Assembly: GCA_902776435.1 (NCBI GenBank)
Contig: CACYQB010000009.1
Location: 35,159-99,158, forward strand
DNA from: an uncultured Bacteroidales bacterium
Lineage (GTDB): Bacteria; Bacteroidota; Bacteroidia; Bacteroidales; Muribaculaceae
Direction: 5' to 3'
DNA: 64,000 nt
This document shows positions 52,099 through 60,878 of the stretch, piece by piece (the stretch's first letter is position 1; each line of letters opens with the position of its first letter). The notes beneath the pieces are model-generated. The model ran no database searches. It was given only the letters and a program-made list of their open reading frames with translations, and was not told where the DNA came from. Position numbers and translations under genes: made by a program.

Positions 52099-54330
52099 TT
52101 ACTTGAGAACGATGTCGATGACAGCATTCACATCGGCAATGCCAATCTCACCGTCGCTGTTCACATCGGCACGCACGAGGGTATCATCATCGGCGGTACC
52201 GCCCAGGATGAGGTCAATGACAGCATTGATATCGGCAATACCAACCTCGCCGTCACCGTTCACGTCACCAATGATATAGTCAAGAGGGCCGCCCTCCTCA
52301 CCCGTGTAGTAGAGGGTGAAGTCGTCAACATAGGTCGAGGCGTTCTTGTTGCCACCCACCTGGCTGATGCGAAACAGCGCCGGGGTGTGATTGTTCAGAT
52401 GCAAATTCCAGTATCCGATAAAGTTCGTCTTGGAAGGAATCTCGACGCCATCCTTGCCGTTGACGCACATGGCCTTGGTCCAAGTGGCGCCATCATCGGT
52501 CGAGTACTCGAGGGAGTACTTGGCAACATAGGATCCCGTGTTGAACACCATCAGCGACGCCATGTAAACGTTGTAGTAAATCGGTGTGGTGGTATAGAAC
52601 TGGCTGGGCAGTTTCATCAAGACGCTGTGCTCGCCATTAGCCTTGGTCGAACCAGGAGCGCGGACACCAGACTTGTTAAATGACCAGGTTGCAAATGTGC
52701 CCTCGACATTGGTATCGGTGGTGCTGCTAGTCGCTGCCATGTCCTCGAAGTCCTCAACGAGCACCTGAATTGTACCGTCCTCGATGACGTTAAAGGAGAT
52801 GATGCCGTCCTTCTCGCTGATGCCCACGATGTTGAAGTCATTCTCCACACCAGCCCAAGTCTTGATGCTCGGGGTGGTTGCGTTAGTGATGAGGGGGTTG
52901 CCCATCGTGCCAGGAAACGGGTCACTGGACAGGTCACCGGAGGTGGTATTACCGGCACGCAACATCTCGAAGTAGTTGTGCGACGGATTGCAGTTCACCT
53001 TGTTGTTGTTCCATACACTCACGTTGGTGCTATCCACTCGAGTCACAATCATACCGTGGCCAGGAAGATAGGAGTCCCAACTGGTCTTCTGCCTGTTCTC
53101 AATGGTGAAGAACTCATTGTTGACAGGAGTGCGCAGGATATAACCATCGCGGGAAACATTCACGGCCTCCAGCGAGTAGCTACCAGCCTTGGTAATCGTC
53201 TTGGGATTAGCCCAGCCGAGCGCATAACGCTCATAGAAGGTATAACCGACGGGAGTGCGGCCATAGTTGAAGTCACTGCCACCGGCCATCAAGTCCCACT
53301 CATTGGGGTGATGGCTCTCACCGCCTGACTTCTCGTAGTCGGTGTCATAGAAATCGGGCAGACCCAGCACGTGGCTGAACTCATGGCAAATGGTGCCGAT
53401 ACCCTCGACAGTTACCGTGCTGGGAGAACTTTCCCAACCATACAACTCGGTCGAGCAGGCGTAACGGTCCATCCACTTACCGTCGTAGGCAATGTAATTG
53501 TAGGACAGGTTTGAGGCATGAGGCCACAGGTAACCCGTCTCAGTACCATTGCTGGCTGCTGAATAACCGGCCACCAGGAAGTAAATCATATCCACGCGGC
53601 CGTCACCGTTGTTGTCATAGCGTGTGAAGTCGATGTCATCGTTAGCCTTCTTCAAAGCGGTAGTGAAAATCGATGTGCTGTACTGGTCACACTGGCTGGC
53701 CTTGCGGGTCGAGGTGTAAGGACCATAGACGTCAAAGGGGGGCTTGAACGCACCATTGGACTGGTCGTTGTAATAGTCGCGCACACTACCCAGGACAGTC
53801 ACGTCTCGACCGGTAACAGGATCATGGAAGCCCGTGAGATTCTCGGTGCTGAACATCTCGGTATAGAATTCCTGAGGATTGGTAGCGGCAAAGGTCCTAT
53901 CGGAGAAGTCAATCAGGATGACGAGACCACGGAAGTTTTCAAAGTCAAAGTTCGACAGGTCAACGTTGCGCTTTGCACGGCGCATATTCCCGGCTTCCAC
54001 TTCCTCCAGGTCAACGATGCGCTTGCGGGTGCCGGCGAGCAAAGCCAACTCGGCTGCCGTGCGCTGGCCCTCGTCATGGGCAAGCACCTGGGTCGCCACC
54101 AGCTTGCCGTTCTCGAGCTGGGCGTAAACATAGGCGCCGTCTTGATTGAGCTTGATGGTATAGCCATCGGATGTGGTGTTAAAACTGTAGAACTCGTCAC
54201 CATTCAGTTGAACGGTTACTAAGGTGCCATCGGGCTGAGGCATCTGCACCATACCACGATGAGCGGGGCACGCAAAGGCCTGCGCCCCAAATAAAGCTGC
54301 TAAAAACAGCGAAGCAAAAAATTTTCTCAT
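52099..54330 (-). CDS. M6 family metalloprotease with dockerin-like C-terminus (first of operon)
   Basis: A protein of 743 residues. The frame opens at 54429, but a TACATTTG -7 box at 54442-54449 puts the start of transcription close to that codon, and MRKFFASLFLAALFGAQAFA at 54330 is a proper signal peptide, so I take 54330. Order: signal, propeptide-like part (VTVQLNGDEFYSFNTTSDGY), M6 domain with HEFSHVLGLPDFYDTD, beta-rich region, and dockerin-like end (GDVNGDGEVGIADINAVIDL, DVNSDGEIGIADVNAVIDIV). It heads the three-gene operon. The paralogs presumably arose by tandem duplication. Confidence 0.92.
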   Translation of the reverse strand: MRKFFASLFLAALFGAQAFACPAHRGMVQMPQPDGTLVTVQLNGDEFYSFNTTSDGYTIKLNQDGAYVYAQLENGKLVATQVLAHDEGQRTAAELALLAGTRKRIVDLEEVEAGNMRRAKRNVDLSNFDFENFRGLVILIDFSDRTFAATNPQEFYTEMFSTENLTGFHDPVTGRDVTVLGSVRDYYNDQSNGAFKPPFDVYGPYTSTRKASQCDQYSTSIFTTALKKANDDIDFTRYDNNGDGRVDMIYFLVAGYSAASNGTETGYLWPHASNLSYNYIAYDGKWMDRYACSTELYGWESSPSTVTVEGIGTICHEFSHVLGLPDFYDTDYEKSGGESHHPNEWDLMAGGSDFNYGRTPVGYTFYERYALGWANPKTITKAGSYSLEAVNVSRDGYILRTPVNNEFFTIENRQKTSWDSYLPGHGMIVTRVDSTNVSVWNNNKVNCNPSHNYFEMLRAGNTTSGDLSSDPFPGTMGNPLITNATTPSIKTWAGVENDFNIVGISEKDGIISFNVIEDGTIQVLVEDFEDMAATSSTTDTNVEGTFATWSFNKSGVRAPGSTKANGEHSVLMKLPSQFYTTTPIYYNVYMASLMVFNTGSYVAKYSLEYSTDDGATWTKAMCVNGKDGVEIPSKTNFIGYWNLHLNNHTPALFRISQVGGNKNASTYVDDFTLYYTGEEGGPLDYIIGDVNGDGEVGIADINAVIDLILGGTADDDTLVRADVNSDGEIGIADVNAVIDIVLK

Positions 54331-54441
54331 ATTTTCGGTTAATTGTAATGTTTTTTTCTCTGCATTGAGGGATGCGGGCCAAAGCCGAACCATCGGCACT
54401 GAACTGTGCACCACTAGTACTGCAATCACTTATGCAGCTTG

Positions 54442-54449
54442 CAAATGTA
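54442..54449 (-). promoter_or_regulatory. -7 box of the M6 protease operon
   Basis: TACATTTG on the minus strand; leader of about 105 nt to the ATG at 54330. Confidence 0.5.
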
Positions 54450-54532
54450 CATCTTTTTTCGCCAAAACACTAAAAAATAGAGTTAAATGTTGAATCTTGC
54501 TGATTTTTCTCCATTTATTGAAAGTAAAACAC

Positions 54533-54666
54533 TACCTTTGTCACCTCAAACAGAGAGAATTATCATTTGTACACGCTATAAGCGGGCCGAATCAAATAGG
54601 TATGACCCGCTAAAAAAGATGTTTTTAGGTTTACACTGATGGCTACGTCGCGACGACGTGGCCATC
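54533..54666 (+). ncRNA. Candidate small structured transcript or parA leader
   Basis: A TACCTTTG -7 box (54533-54540) is followed by two inverted repeats, AGCGGG/CCCGCT (near 54583 and 54607) and GATGGCTACGTCG/CGACGTGGCCATC (54638-54650, 54654-54666), the last before TTCTTT. No reading frame is evident. It could be a small RNA or the start of a 358-nt leader of parA. The remainder of 54667-54904 holds no gene; a weaker TTCCTTTG box near 54799 may be the parA promoter. Confidence 0.3.
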
Positions 54667-54904
54667 TTCTTTCATGTCAGGCCAATAGCGAAGATGCTAA
54701 AAAATCAATGTTCCACGATTTATTAACAATTACCGATAGTTTTGAACATTTCACCCATTTTAACGGACTTTTTCGAGGTTTTTTGAGTAAAAAAATGTTC
54801 CTTTGCACCCGTGAAACATCGCGCAAGCCGAAAACCAGCGAAAGTTCACTTTTTGTCGCTGCCGATGTTCTTGATAAAAACACATTTGATTACGACACCA
54901 ATTT

Positions 54905-55666
54905 ATGGGAAAGATAATAGCAATAGCCAATCAGAAGGGTGGCGTGGGCAAGACCACCACCTCGATCAACCTTTCGGCAGCGCTGGCGACAAGCGGTCAG
55001 CGTGTGCTGCTCATTGACGCCGATCCACAGGCCAATGCGACCTCGGGACTGGGCGTGGAACCCAAGCAGATGTCCTCGACCATCTATGAGTGCCTGGTGG
55101 ATGATTATCCCGTTGCCAGCGCCACCGTGGACACCTGTGTCGAGGGGCTTAAACTCCTGGGCTCCCGCATCGACCTCGTGGGCGCCGAGCTCGAACTGGT
55201 TGAGAAAAAAGGGCGCGAACGTGTCCTCCAGGGCGCCCTGCGTGACGTGAAGGGTGACTATGACTACATCATCATCGACTGCAGCCCCTCGCTGGGACTG
55301 ATCACTGTCAATGCCCTCACGGCCGCCGACAGCGTCATCATTCCTGTCCAGGCCGAGTACTTCGCCCTCGAGGGCATCAGCAAACTGCTCAACACGATAC
55401 GCATCATCAAGGGCAAACTCAACTCGGCCCTGCGCATCGAGGGCTTCCTGCTCACGATGTATGACGCGAGGCTCAGGCTCGCCAATGAGATATTTGAGGA
55501 ACTGAAAGGGCACTTTGGTGATATGGTGTTCAACACCGTCATTCCCCGCAACATCCGCATCAGCGAGGCGCCCAGCCATGGCCTGCCCGTCATCCTGTAT
55601 GACCCCGAATGCCGCGGCACAAAGAGCCACATGCAGCTGGCCCAGGAAATCATTGCCCGCCAATAA
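54905..55666 (+). CDS. parA: Chromosome partitioning ATPase ParA/Soj
   Basis: A P-loop ATPase of 253 residues. The deviant Walker A KGGVGKTTTSINLSAALA lies at residues 11-28, followed by LLIDADPQANATSGLG, YIIIDCSPSLGLITVNALTA (Walker B) and IPVQAEYFALEGISKLL. The start MGKIIAIANQKGGVGKTT is the standard one for Soj proteins. With ParB and parS it drives segregation of chromosome origins. First gene of an operon parA-parB-DUF5683-lytic transglycosylase, common in Bacteroidota. The chromosomal type of ParA, not the plasmid type with an N-terminal DNA-binding domain. Confidence 0.96.
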   Translation: MGKIIAIANQKGGVGKTTTSINLSAALATSGQRVLLIDADPQANATSGLGVEPKQMSSTIYECLVDDYPVASATVDTCVEGLKLLGSRIDLVGAELELVEKKGRERVLQGALRDVKGDYDYIIIDCSPSLGLITVNALTAADSVIIPVQAEYFALEGISKLLNTIRIIKGKLNSALRIEGFLLTMYDARLRLANEIFEELKGHFGDMVFNTVIPRNIRISEAPSHGLPVILYDPECRGTKSHMQLAQEIIARQ

Positions 55667-55709
55667 TCAATTTTCATCGATATCAAACACTAAACACTAA
55701 AATAAGAAT

Positions 55710-56591
55710 ATGAAACGTAGCGCACTAGGCAAGGGACTTGACTCCCTCATCTCGATGGATGATATCCAGACCGAGGGTTCATCGGCCATCAATGAGATCC
55801 CCATCAGACAAATCAACCCAAATCCCGACCAGCCCCGTCAAAACTTTGACGAGGAGGCACTTGAGGAACTTGCCACCAGCATCAGGGAGTTAGGCATCAT
55901 CCAGCCCCTCACGCTGCGCAGCCTGGGTGACAATTCCTACCAGATCATCTCGGGTGAACGCCGTTACCGCGCGGCGCTGCTTGCAGGCCTGGAGACGGTT
56001 CCGGCCTACATCCGCACTGCCAACGACAGCGAGGTGACCGAGATGGCCCTCATCGAGAACATCCAGCGCGAGGACCTGGATGCCATCGAGATTGCCCTCA
56101 CCTTCAGGAAACTCATTGACCAGTACAACCTCACACAGGAGCGCCTGAGCGAGCGCATCGGCAAGAAGCGCGCCACAATCGCCAACTTCCTGAGGTTGCT
56201 CAAACTGCCCGCTGAGGTGCAGTTGGGCCTGCATGACCACACCCTGGACATGGGACACGCCCGTGCCCTGCTCTCACTCGATGACCCGAAGCTACAGTTA
56301 AAATTATATAACGAGACTATTAAAAAAGGTTTATCCGTTCGCCAGGTAGAGCAGCGCGCCAAGCAGATGCAACAAGCGGCCCTCGATGAGCAATCAGGTC
56401 AGGACAGCACCAAGAAGCCGCTGAATGTCAAGGGTTTCAAGATATTGCAGGAGCACTTGTCCTCATCTTTCGGCGTGCCCGTGAAGTTCACTTGTGACAG
56501 GTCCGGTAAAGGAAAAATAACATTCCCCTTCACGACCGAGGAACAGCTTGAGAAAATTATTCGTATCTTTGACAATTTGAAAAACGCCTAA
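55710..56591 (+). CDS. parB: Chromosome partitioning protein ParB/Spo0J
   Basis: A CTP-binding clamp and parS-binding protein of 293 residues. The N-terminal domain has INPNPDQPRQNFDEEALEEL, GERRYRAALLAGLETVPAYI (the GERR box for CTP) and MALIENIQREDLDAIEIA; the central helix-turn-helix is TQERLSERIGKKRATIANFL followed by RLLKLPAEVQLGL and MGHARALLSL. The C-terminal dimerisation domain ends in KIIRIFDNL. A full parS was not found in the window. Gap to parA is 43 bp. Confidence 0.95.
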   Translation: MKRSALGKGLDSLISMDDIQTEGSSAINEIPIRQINPNPDQPRQNFDEEALEELATSIRELGIIQPLTLRSLGDNSYQIISGERRYRAALLAGLETVPAYIRTANDSEVTEMALIENIQREDLDAIEIALTFRKLIDQYNLTQERLSERIGKKRATIANFLRLLKLPAEVQLGLHDHTLDMGHARALLSLDDPKLQLKLYNETIKKGLSVRQVEQRAKQMQQAALDEQSGQDSTKKPLNVKGFKILQEHLSSSFGVPVKFTCDRSGKGKITFPFTTEEQLEKIIRIFDNLKNA

Positions 56592-56627
56592 AACGGCTCC
56601 CTGGTGGTACCCTTGACGACATATCCC

Positions 56628-57443
56628 ATGAGATGGCGCCTGATTGTTGCCGCATTGTTGCTGTGCCTGTCGTGGCACGGTAGCGTTGTCATGGCCCAAG
56701 AAGCAGTGACCGTCATGGTCACGGATAGCGTCACGCCACCTGTCAAACCCCTGCATCACACCCGCAAACCCGTCATGGTGAGCGATACGGCCACCCTGAG
56801 CGGGAGCAGACCCGTCCGCGTGGTGAATGCAGCTGGCGATACCATCACCTTTGCCTCGATCGACTCCATACGGGGTATCGAGGGCGTGGAAATCCTCATG
56901 GACAGCACGACGACGGCTTCGCCCACACTGGGCAAGGTGCGCGCATTCAATCCTGACCCACAACGGGCCTTATGGCTGTCGGCCCTGTGCCCGGGACTGG
57001 GACAGATCTACAACCGCCGCTACTGGAAACTGCCCATCGTGGTGGGCGCCTTTGTCGGCCTCACCTATGGCGCTTCCTGGAACAACCGCATGTATAAGGA
57101 TTATTCCAAGGGGTACCGCGACGTGCTGGACGATGACCCCGAAACCCGCAGCTACATGGACTTCTTCCCGCCCACGGTCCAGGAAAGCGACCTGGATATG
57201 GCTTGGCTGCAGAAGACGATGAAGAGCAAACGTGACTACTATCGGCGCTATCGCGAAATCTGCGTCATCGCGATGGTGGGCGTCTATCTCATCAATATAG
57301 TAGATGCCTATGTTGACGCGTCACTGGCCCACTTTGACATTTCGCCCGACCTCTCCTTCGATGTGTCCCCGACGGCTATCGACTCGGGGGTGACCGGCGG
57401 CCGACTGCCTTCATTGGGGTTGCAATGCGCCTTCAGTTTTTGA
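56628..57443 (+). CDS. DUF5683 domain membrane protein
   Basis: A protein of 271 residues from the ATG at 56628 (signal peptide MRWRLIVAALLLCLSWHGSV); the upstream in-frame GTG at 56604 is less likely. After a Thr/Val-rich region the DUF5683 part starts near residue 105: ALWLSALCPGLGQIYNRRYW, then KLPIVVGAFVGLTYGASWNN, and a last helix EICVIAMVGVYLINIVDAYV. In Bacteroidota this family regularly stands between parB and the lytic transglycosylase gene, as here. Function is unknown; it may be an envelope protein. Confidence 0.85.
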   Translation: MRWRLIVAALLLCLSWHGSVVMAQEAVTVMVTDSVTPPVKPLHHTRKPVMVSDTATLSGSRPVRVVNAAGDTITFASIDSIRGIEGVEILMDSTTTASPTLGKVRAFNPDPQRALWLSALCPGLGQIYNRRYWKLPIVVGAFVGLTYGASWNNRMYKDYSKGYRDVLDDDPETRSYMDFFPPTVQESDLDMAWLQKTMKSKRDYYRRYREICVIAMVGVYLINIVDAYVDASLAHFDISPDLSFDVSPTAIDSGVTGGRLPSLGLQCAFSF

Positions 57444-57470
57444 CCTATCAGGAACAAACAACATAACAAT

Positions 57471-59555
57471 ATGACAAAACAACGACTTCTCACACTATTT
57501 CTCACCACGGCGTTAGCAGCCACGACGCTGTTTGCCGCTGCGCGAGAAAAGAACAACATTCTGTCGCTCAAGAACTCGATTACCGACGAGGACATCGTGT
57601 TCCCCGAGAGCTTTGACACCGATGTCCACAAGATGATGACCAACTGGTACTTGCAGAACTACACCGTGCTTGATGCTGAGGTAGAGAACAAGTCACCGGG
57701 CGAGGTGGGTGAGGAAACCTACATCCGCCGTCTGGCCGCCATCCCGTCGGTCATCGAGATGCCCTACAACCAGATTGTCCGCAAGCACATCGAGCGCTAC
57801 GTCTATCGCAGCCGCACGCTCATCGAGGAGATGCTGGGCATGAGCCTGTATTACATGCCCATCTTTGAACAGGCCCTCGAGAAGGAAGGCTTGCCCCTTG
57901 AGCTCAAGTACCTGCCCATCGTCGAGAGCGCGATGGACCCCAACGCGGTGTCACGCGTGGGCGCCGCCGGACTGTGGCAGTTCATGATTGGCACTGGCAA
58001 GGGCCTTGGACTTGAAATCAATTCGCTGGTGGATGAGCGTCGTGACCCCTACCGCTCCAGCGCTATGGCGGCCAAGTACCTCAAGAACCTCTACCAGATC
58101 TATAACGACTGGTCACTCGCCATCGCGGCCTACAACTGCGGCCCCGGCAACGTCAACAAGGCGCTGCACCGCAATGGCGGCACGGGCGACTTCTGGGACA
58201 TCTATGACTACCTGCCCCGAGAGACGCGTGGCTACGTGCCGGCCTTCATTGCCGCCAACTATGCGATGACCTACTACAAGCAGCACAACATCAGCCCATC
58301 GCTGGCGCGCAAGCCGCTCATCACCGACACCGTCAGCGTGAACCGCCGCATCCACTTCTCACAGATTGCCCAGGTGCTGAACATTCCCATCGAGGAAATC
58401 CGCACCTTCAACCCGCAGTTCCGTGCCGATGTCATCCCGGGCGACAACCATCCTTACACCCTCGTGCTCCCCTCTCAGCAGGTGTACAGCTTCATCATGA
58501 GCCAGGACAGCATCGACAACTACCGCGACGACCTGTATGCCCATCGCGAGGTGGTTGAACCGGGCGGCCAGGTATCCACTGCCGAGGAATACCTCTCGGG
58601 ACGTTCCTCAAGCGGGAACATCCGCACCATCAGCCACAAGGTGGAGCGTGGAGAAACCGCGGCATCGATTGCTGCCAAGTATGGCATGACGACCGAGGAG
58701 CTGATGTCCCTGAACGGCAAGAGCAGCGAGCGGGTTCGCCGCGGCGAGACGCTGGTGGTTAAAGCTCCCAACTACAACAACGCCAGCGCCGACAATGACG
58801 AAATCATGGCCGTCAGCAGTGACAACAGCAATAACAGTGATTTGGCCATGAACGAGCAGCCCGATGAAGCGCAGAACGAGCAGGCCCAGTTCGACGAGGT
58901 GAAGAATATCGAGCGTGAAGCCGCCAGCAAGGCGCCCTATAAGGGATCCTATACCGTCAACGTCGATGAGGAAACCAAGCCCAAGGCCTCTACACGCAAG
59001 AGCTCCGCTGACAGGAATAATGAGCAGGCCACACGTCAGCATGCTGCCAAGACCAATTCTGCCAACTGGCGCTCACGCAACGCCAAGTACGCCGACAAGG
59101 ACAACAGCAAGAGCAGTAAGGAAAAATCCTATCAGAGCCGGAGCAGCAAGAAGGACCGTGACGGTGACCGCACGGCTTCTAAGGGCCGCCATGGCAAGAA
59201 ATCGTCCAAGCCCCAGCAGCCCAGCGAGGTGACCGTCCAGAAGGGCGAGTCGCTGACCAAGATTGCCGAGAAGGCGGGCGTATCGGTCAAGGACCTCGAG
59301 CGCGCTAATGGAATCGATGACGGCAACAAGATCAAGGCTGGTGAGAAAATCAAGATTCCCACCAAGGCCGAAGCCAAACAAGCCGCTGCAGCCGAGAAGA
59401 AAAACGGCAAGAGCTCGTCTAAGGACTCCAAGGGCAGCAGCAAGAAGGACAGCAAGTCAAGTAAGGCAAGCAAGGATAATTCATCCAGCAAGTCAGGCAA
59501 GTCGAGCAAGTCAGGCTCAACCGGCAAGAGCAGTAAAAAGTCTAAGAAGAAATGA
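57471..59555 (+). CDS. Lytic transglycosylase with two LysM domains (MltD-like)
   Basis: A secreted protein of 694 residues with signal peptide LLTLFLTTALAATTLFAAA. The SLT domain spans about residues 115-235: GLPLELKYLPIVESAMDPNA contains the catalytic Glu in VESAMDP, and GLWQFMIGTGKGLGL and AIAAYNCGPGNVNKAL are family signatures. Then come LysM domains near 385-430 (VERGETAASIAAKYGMTTEE) and 580-625 (VQKGESLTKIAEKAGVSVKD), joined by a Ser/Lys/Asn-rich low-complexity stretch. The last 60 residues are almost only Ser, Lys and Gly. It cuts peptidoglycan glycan strands, giving 1,6-anhydro ends. Ends the parA operon. Confidence 0.92.
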   Translation: MTKQRLLTLFLTTALAATTLFAAAREKNNILSLKNSITDEDIVFPESFDTDVHKMMTNWYLQNYTVLDAEVENKSPGEVGEETYIRRLAAIPSVIEMPYNQIVRKHIERYVYRSRTLIEEMLGMSLYYMPIFEQALEKEGLPLELKYLPIVESAMDPNAVSRVGAAGLWQFMIGTGKGLGLEINSLVDERRDPYRSSAMAAKYLKNLYQIYNDWSLAIAAYNCGPGNVNKALHRNGGTGDFWDIYDYLPRETRGYVPAFIAANYAMTYYKQHNISPSLARKPLITDTVSVNRRIHFSQIAQVLNIPIEEIRTFNPQFRADVIPGDNHPYTLVLPSQQVYSFIMSQDSIDNYRDDLYAHREVVEPGGQVSTAEEYLSGRSSSGNIRTISHKVERGETAASIAAKYGMTTEELMSLNGKSSERVRRGETLVVKAPNYNNASADNDEIMAVSSDNSNNSDLAMNEQPDEAQNEQAQFDEVKNIEREAASKAPYKGSYTVNVDEETKPKASTRKSSADRNNEQATRQHAAKTNSANWRSRNAKYADKDNSKSSKEKSYQSRSSKKDRDGDRTASKGRHGKKSSKPQQPSEVTVQKGESLTKIAEKAGVSVKDLERANGIDDGNKIKAGEKIKIPTKAEAKQAAAAEKKNGKSSSKDSKGSSKKDSKSSKASKDNSSSKSGKSSKSGSTGKSSKKSKKK

Positions 59556-59640
59556 GTTTTTTAGGCTTTAGGTTCTAGGTTTTAGGCTTTAGGCTTTTTA
59601 CGCTACCCCCTAACACCTCAAACCTAACACCTAAAGCCTA
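59556..59640. repeat. CCTAAA/TTTAGG inverted tract between convergent genes
   Basis: TTAGGCTTTAGGT on the left and ACCTAAAGCCTAA on the right, with more heptamers in between, can fold into a long hairpin that may end both convergent transcripts. The right arm encodes the last residues and stop codon of tcdA. Confidence 0.7.
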
Positions 59641-60362
59641 ACTAAATCCGCGATTACTTCACGTGCAATCAGCAAACCGGCCGCGGCAGGAACGAACGCG
59701 TTACTGCCCGGCTGTTTTTTTCCGTCAACATAGACAGGCACATCGGGGTTCCAGCGCGGCTCCTCCTCGCTATATACACACTTGAAGTGGTGGATGCCCT
59801 CGCGATGCAGCAACTTGCGAAGCATCCGCGCCAGCGGGTCGATGCGCGTTGAGTCAAAGTCCGCCACGCGGAAGGCCATCGGATCCATCTTATAGGCCGC
59901 ACCCATCGAGCAGATGTGCGTCACGCCCAGGCGCAGGCAACGCCGCGCAATCTCCATCTTGGCCGTAATCGTGTCCAGGCTGTCAACCACATAATCGAAG
60001 CAAGAAAGGTCGATTTCATCGGCGTTTTCGGGCAAATAAAACATCTTGTGCGTCGTCACCTTGCAGTGGGGATTAATATCGAGCACACGCTCAGCGGCCA
60101 CGTCCACCTTAGCGCGACCCAGAGTGCTGTGAAGAGCAAAAATCTGCCGATTGATGTTCGTCACGCTCACCGTGTCATCATCAATCAGGTCCAGCGCCCC
60201 CACCCCACTGCGAGCCAGTGCCTCGACCACATAGCCGCCCACGCCGCCGATGCCGAACACCGCCACACGGCTCCGGGCCAAGCGCGCCATCGCCTCGGCA
60301 CCCAGCATCAACTCAGTGCGCGCAAACGGATTCTCCTCCACTTTTTTCTGATCATTCCCCAT
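59631..60362 (-). CDS. tcdA: tRNA threonylcarbamoyladenosine dehydratase
   Basis: A protein of 243 residues of the E1-like ThiF/MoeB superfamily. The nucleotide-binding part is VAVFGIGGVGGYVVEALARS, then IDDDTVSVTNINRQIFALHS; DYVVDSLDTITAKMEIARRC and GAAYKMDPMAFRVADFDSTR follow, as in TcdA (CsdL). It cyclises t6A at tRNA position 37 to ct6A with ATP. It begins with FARTELMLGAEAMARLARSR as is usual for the family. Together with mtaB in this window it acts on the same nucleotide. The C-terminal codons are formed by the CCTAAA repeat tract. Confidence 0.92.
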   Translation of the reverse strand: MGNDQKKVEENPFARTELMLGAEAMARLARSRVAVFGIGGVGGYVVEALARSGVGALDLIDDDTVSVTNINRQIFALHSTLGRAKVDVAAERVLDINPHCKVTTHKMFYLPENADEIDLSCFDYVVDSLDTITAKMEIARRCLRLGVTHICSMGAAYKMDPMAFRVADFDSTRIDPLARMLRKLLHREGIHHFKCVYSEEEPRWNPDVPVYVDGKKQPGSNAFVPAAAGLLIAREVIADLVRL

Positions 60363-60384
60363 ATTCGAACATAGATTTTGACCG

Positions 60385-60392
60385 CAAATTTA
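60385..60392 (-). promoter_or_regulatory. -7 box of tcdA
   Basis: TAAATTTG on the minus strand, 23 bp before the tcdA start. Confidence 0.5.
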
Positions 60393-60461
60393 CTATAACC
60401 ACCCCCAACAACAGCCTCAATCCACGCAAAAAAACGCATTTTGGCAAAAAATGTCCATTTT

Positions 60462-60495
60462 TTTGCCCCCAATTCAAAAAATTGATTTACCTTTG
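60462..60495 (+). promoter_or_regulatory. Promoter of tRNA-Leu
   Basis: TTTG at 60462-60465, 22-bp spacer, TACCTTTG (-7) at 60488-60495, 13 bp before the tRNA. Confidence 0.6.
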
Positions 60496-60508
60496 CACCC
60501 GCTTCGAC

Positions 60509-60592
60509 GCCCAGATGGCGGAATCGGTAGACGCGTTGGTCTCAAACACCAATGGGGTAACACCCGTGCCGGTTCGACCCCGGCTCTGGGTA
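60509..60592 (+). tRNA. tRNA-Leu(CAA)
   Basis: A class II tRNA: acceptor GCCCAGA/TCTGGGT, D arm GGCGGAATCGGTAGACGC, anticodon stem TTGGT/ACCAA with loop CTCAAAC (anticodon CAA), a long variable arm (TGGGGTAACACCCG), T arm CCGGTTCGACCCCGG, discriminator A; CCA is not encoded. Confidence 0.94.
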
Positions 60593-60610
60593 CGAGTTTG
60601 ACTCGAAAAT

Positions 60611-60647
60611 AATCGCTAAAGCCTTGAAATTAAAGACTTTAGCGATT
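60611..60647 (+). terminator. Hairpin behind tRNA-Leu
   Basis: An 11-bp perfect stem (AATCGCTAAAG at 60611-60621, CTTTAGCGATT at 60637-60647) followed by TTCTATTTCT. Confidence 0.7.
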
Positions 60648-60660
60648 TTCTATTTCTCAG

Positions 60661-60721
60661 TTTTCCCCACATTTTCCCCACATCTGCAAAGATTCTTGCA
60701 AAAATTTTTCTTTTCCCCACA
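60661..60721 (+). repeat. TTTTCCCCACA repeats, possible integrase arm sites
   Basis: Three exact copies of TTTTCCCCACA, two adjacent (60661-60671, 60672-60682) and one at 60711-60721. The order tRNA, hairpin, paired short direct repeats copies the left end of the tRNA-Arg element. The remaining gene-free DNA to 60878 is AT-rich with further CCCCAC strings. Confidence 0.5.
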
Positions 60722-60878
60722 AATTTCCTCCCTATTTCCCATCTTTCCCCACCAAGACCACAACAAACACCCCAAACATCTCTACTTCATTAAAACCAAT
60801 TAAACAGTTTTCAATATTTCTCAAATTAACACAACTTTTCTACCCTCTATTCGGAGAGATATTAATGCTTTAATCTCG

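Noticed and set aside
54709-54818. parS-like half-sites TGTTCCACG (54709-54717) and CGTGAAACA (54810-54818) before parA
   Set aside because: The halves are 92 bp apart and no complete TGTTNCACGTGAAACA palindrome is present, so I do not call a parS site.
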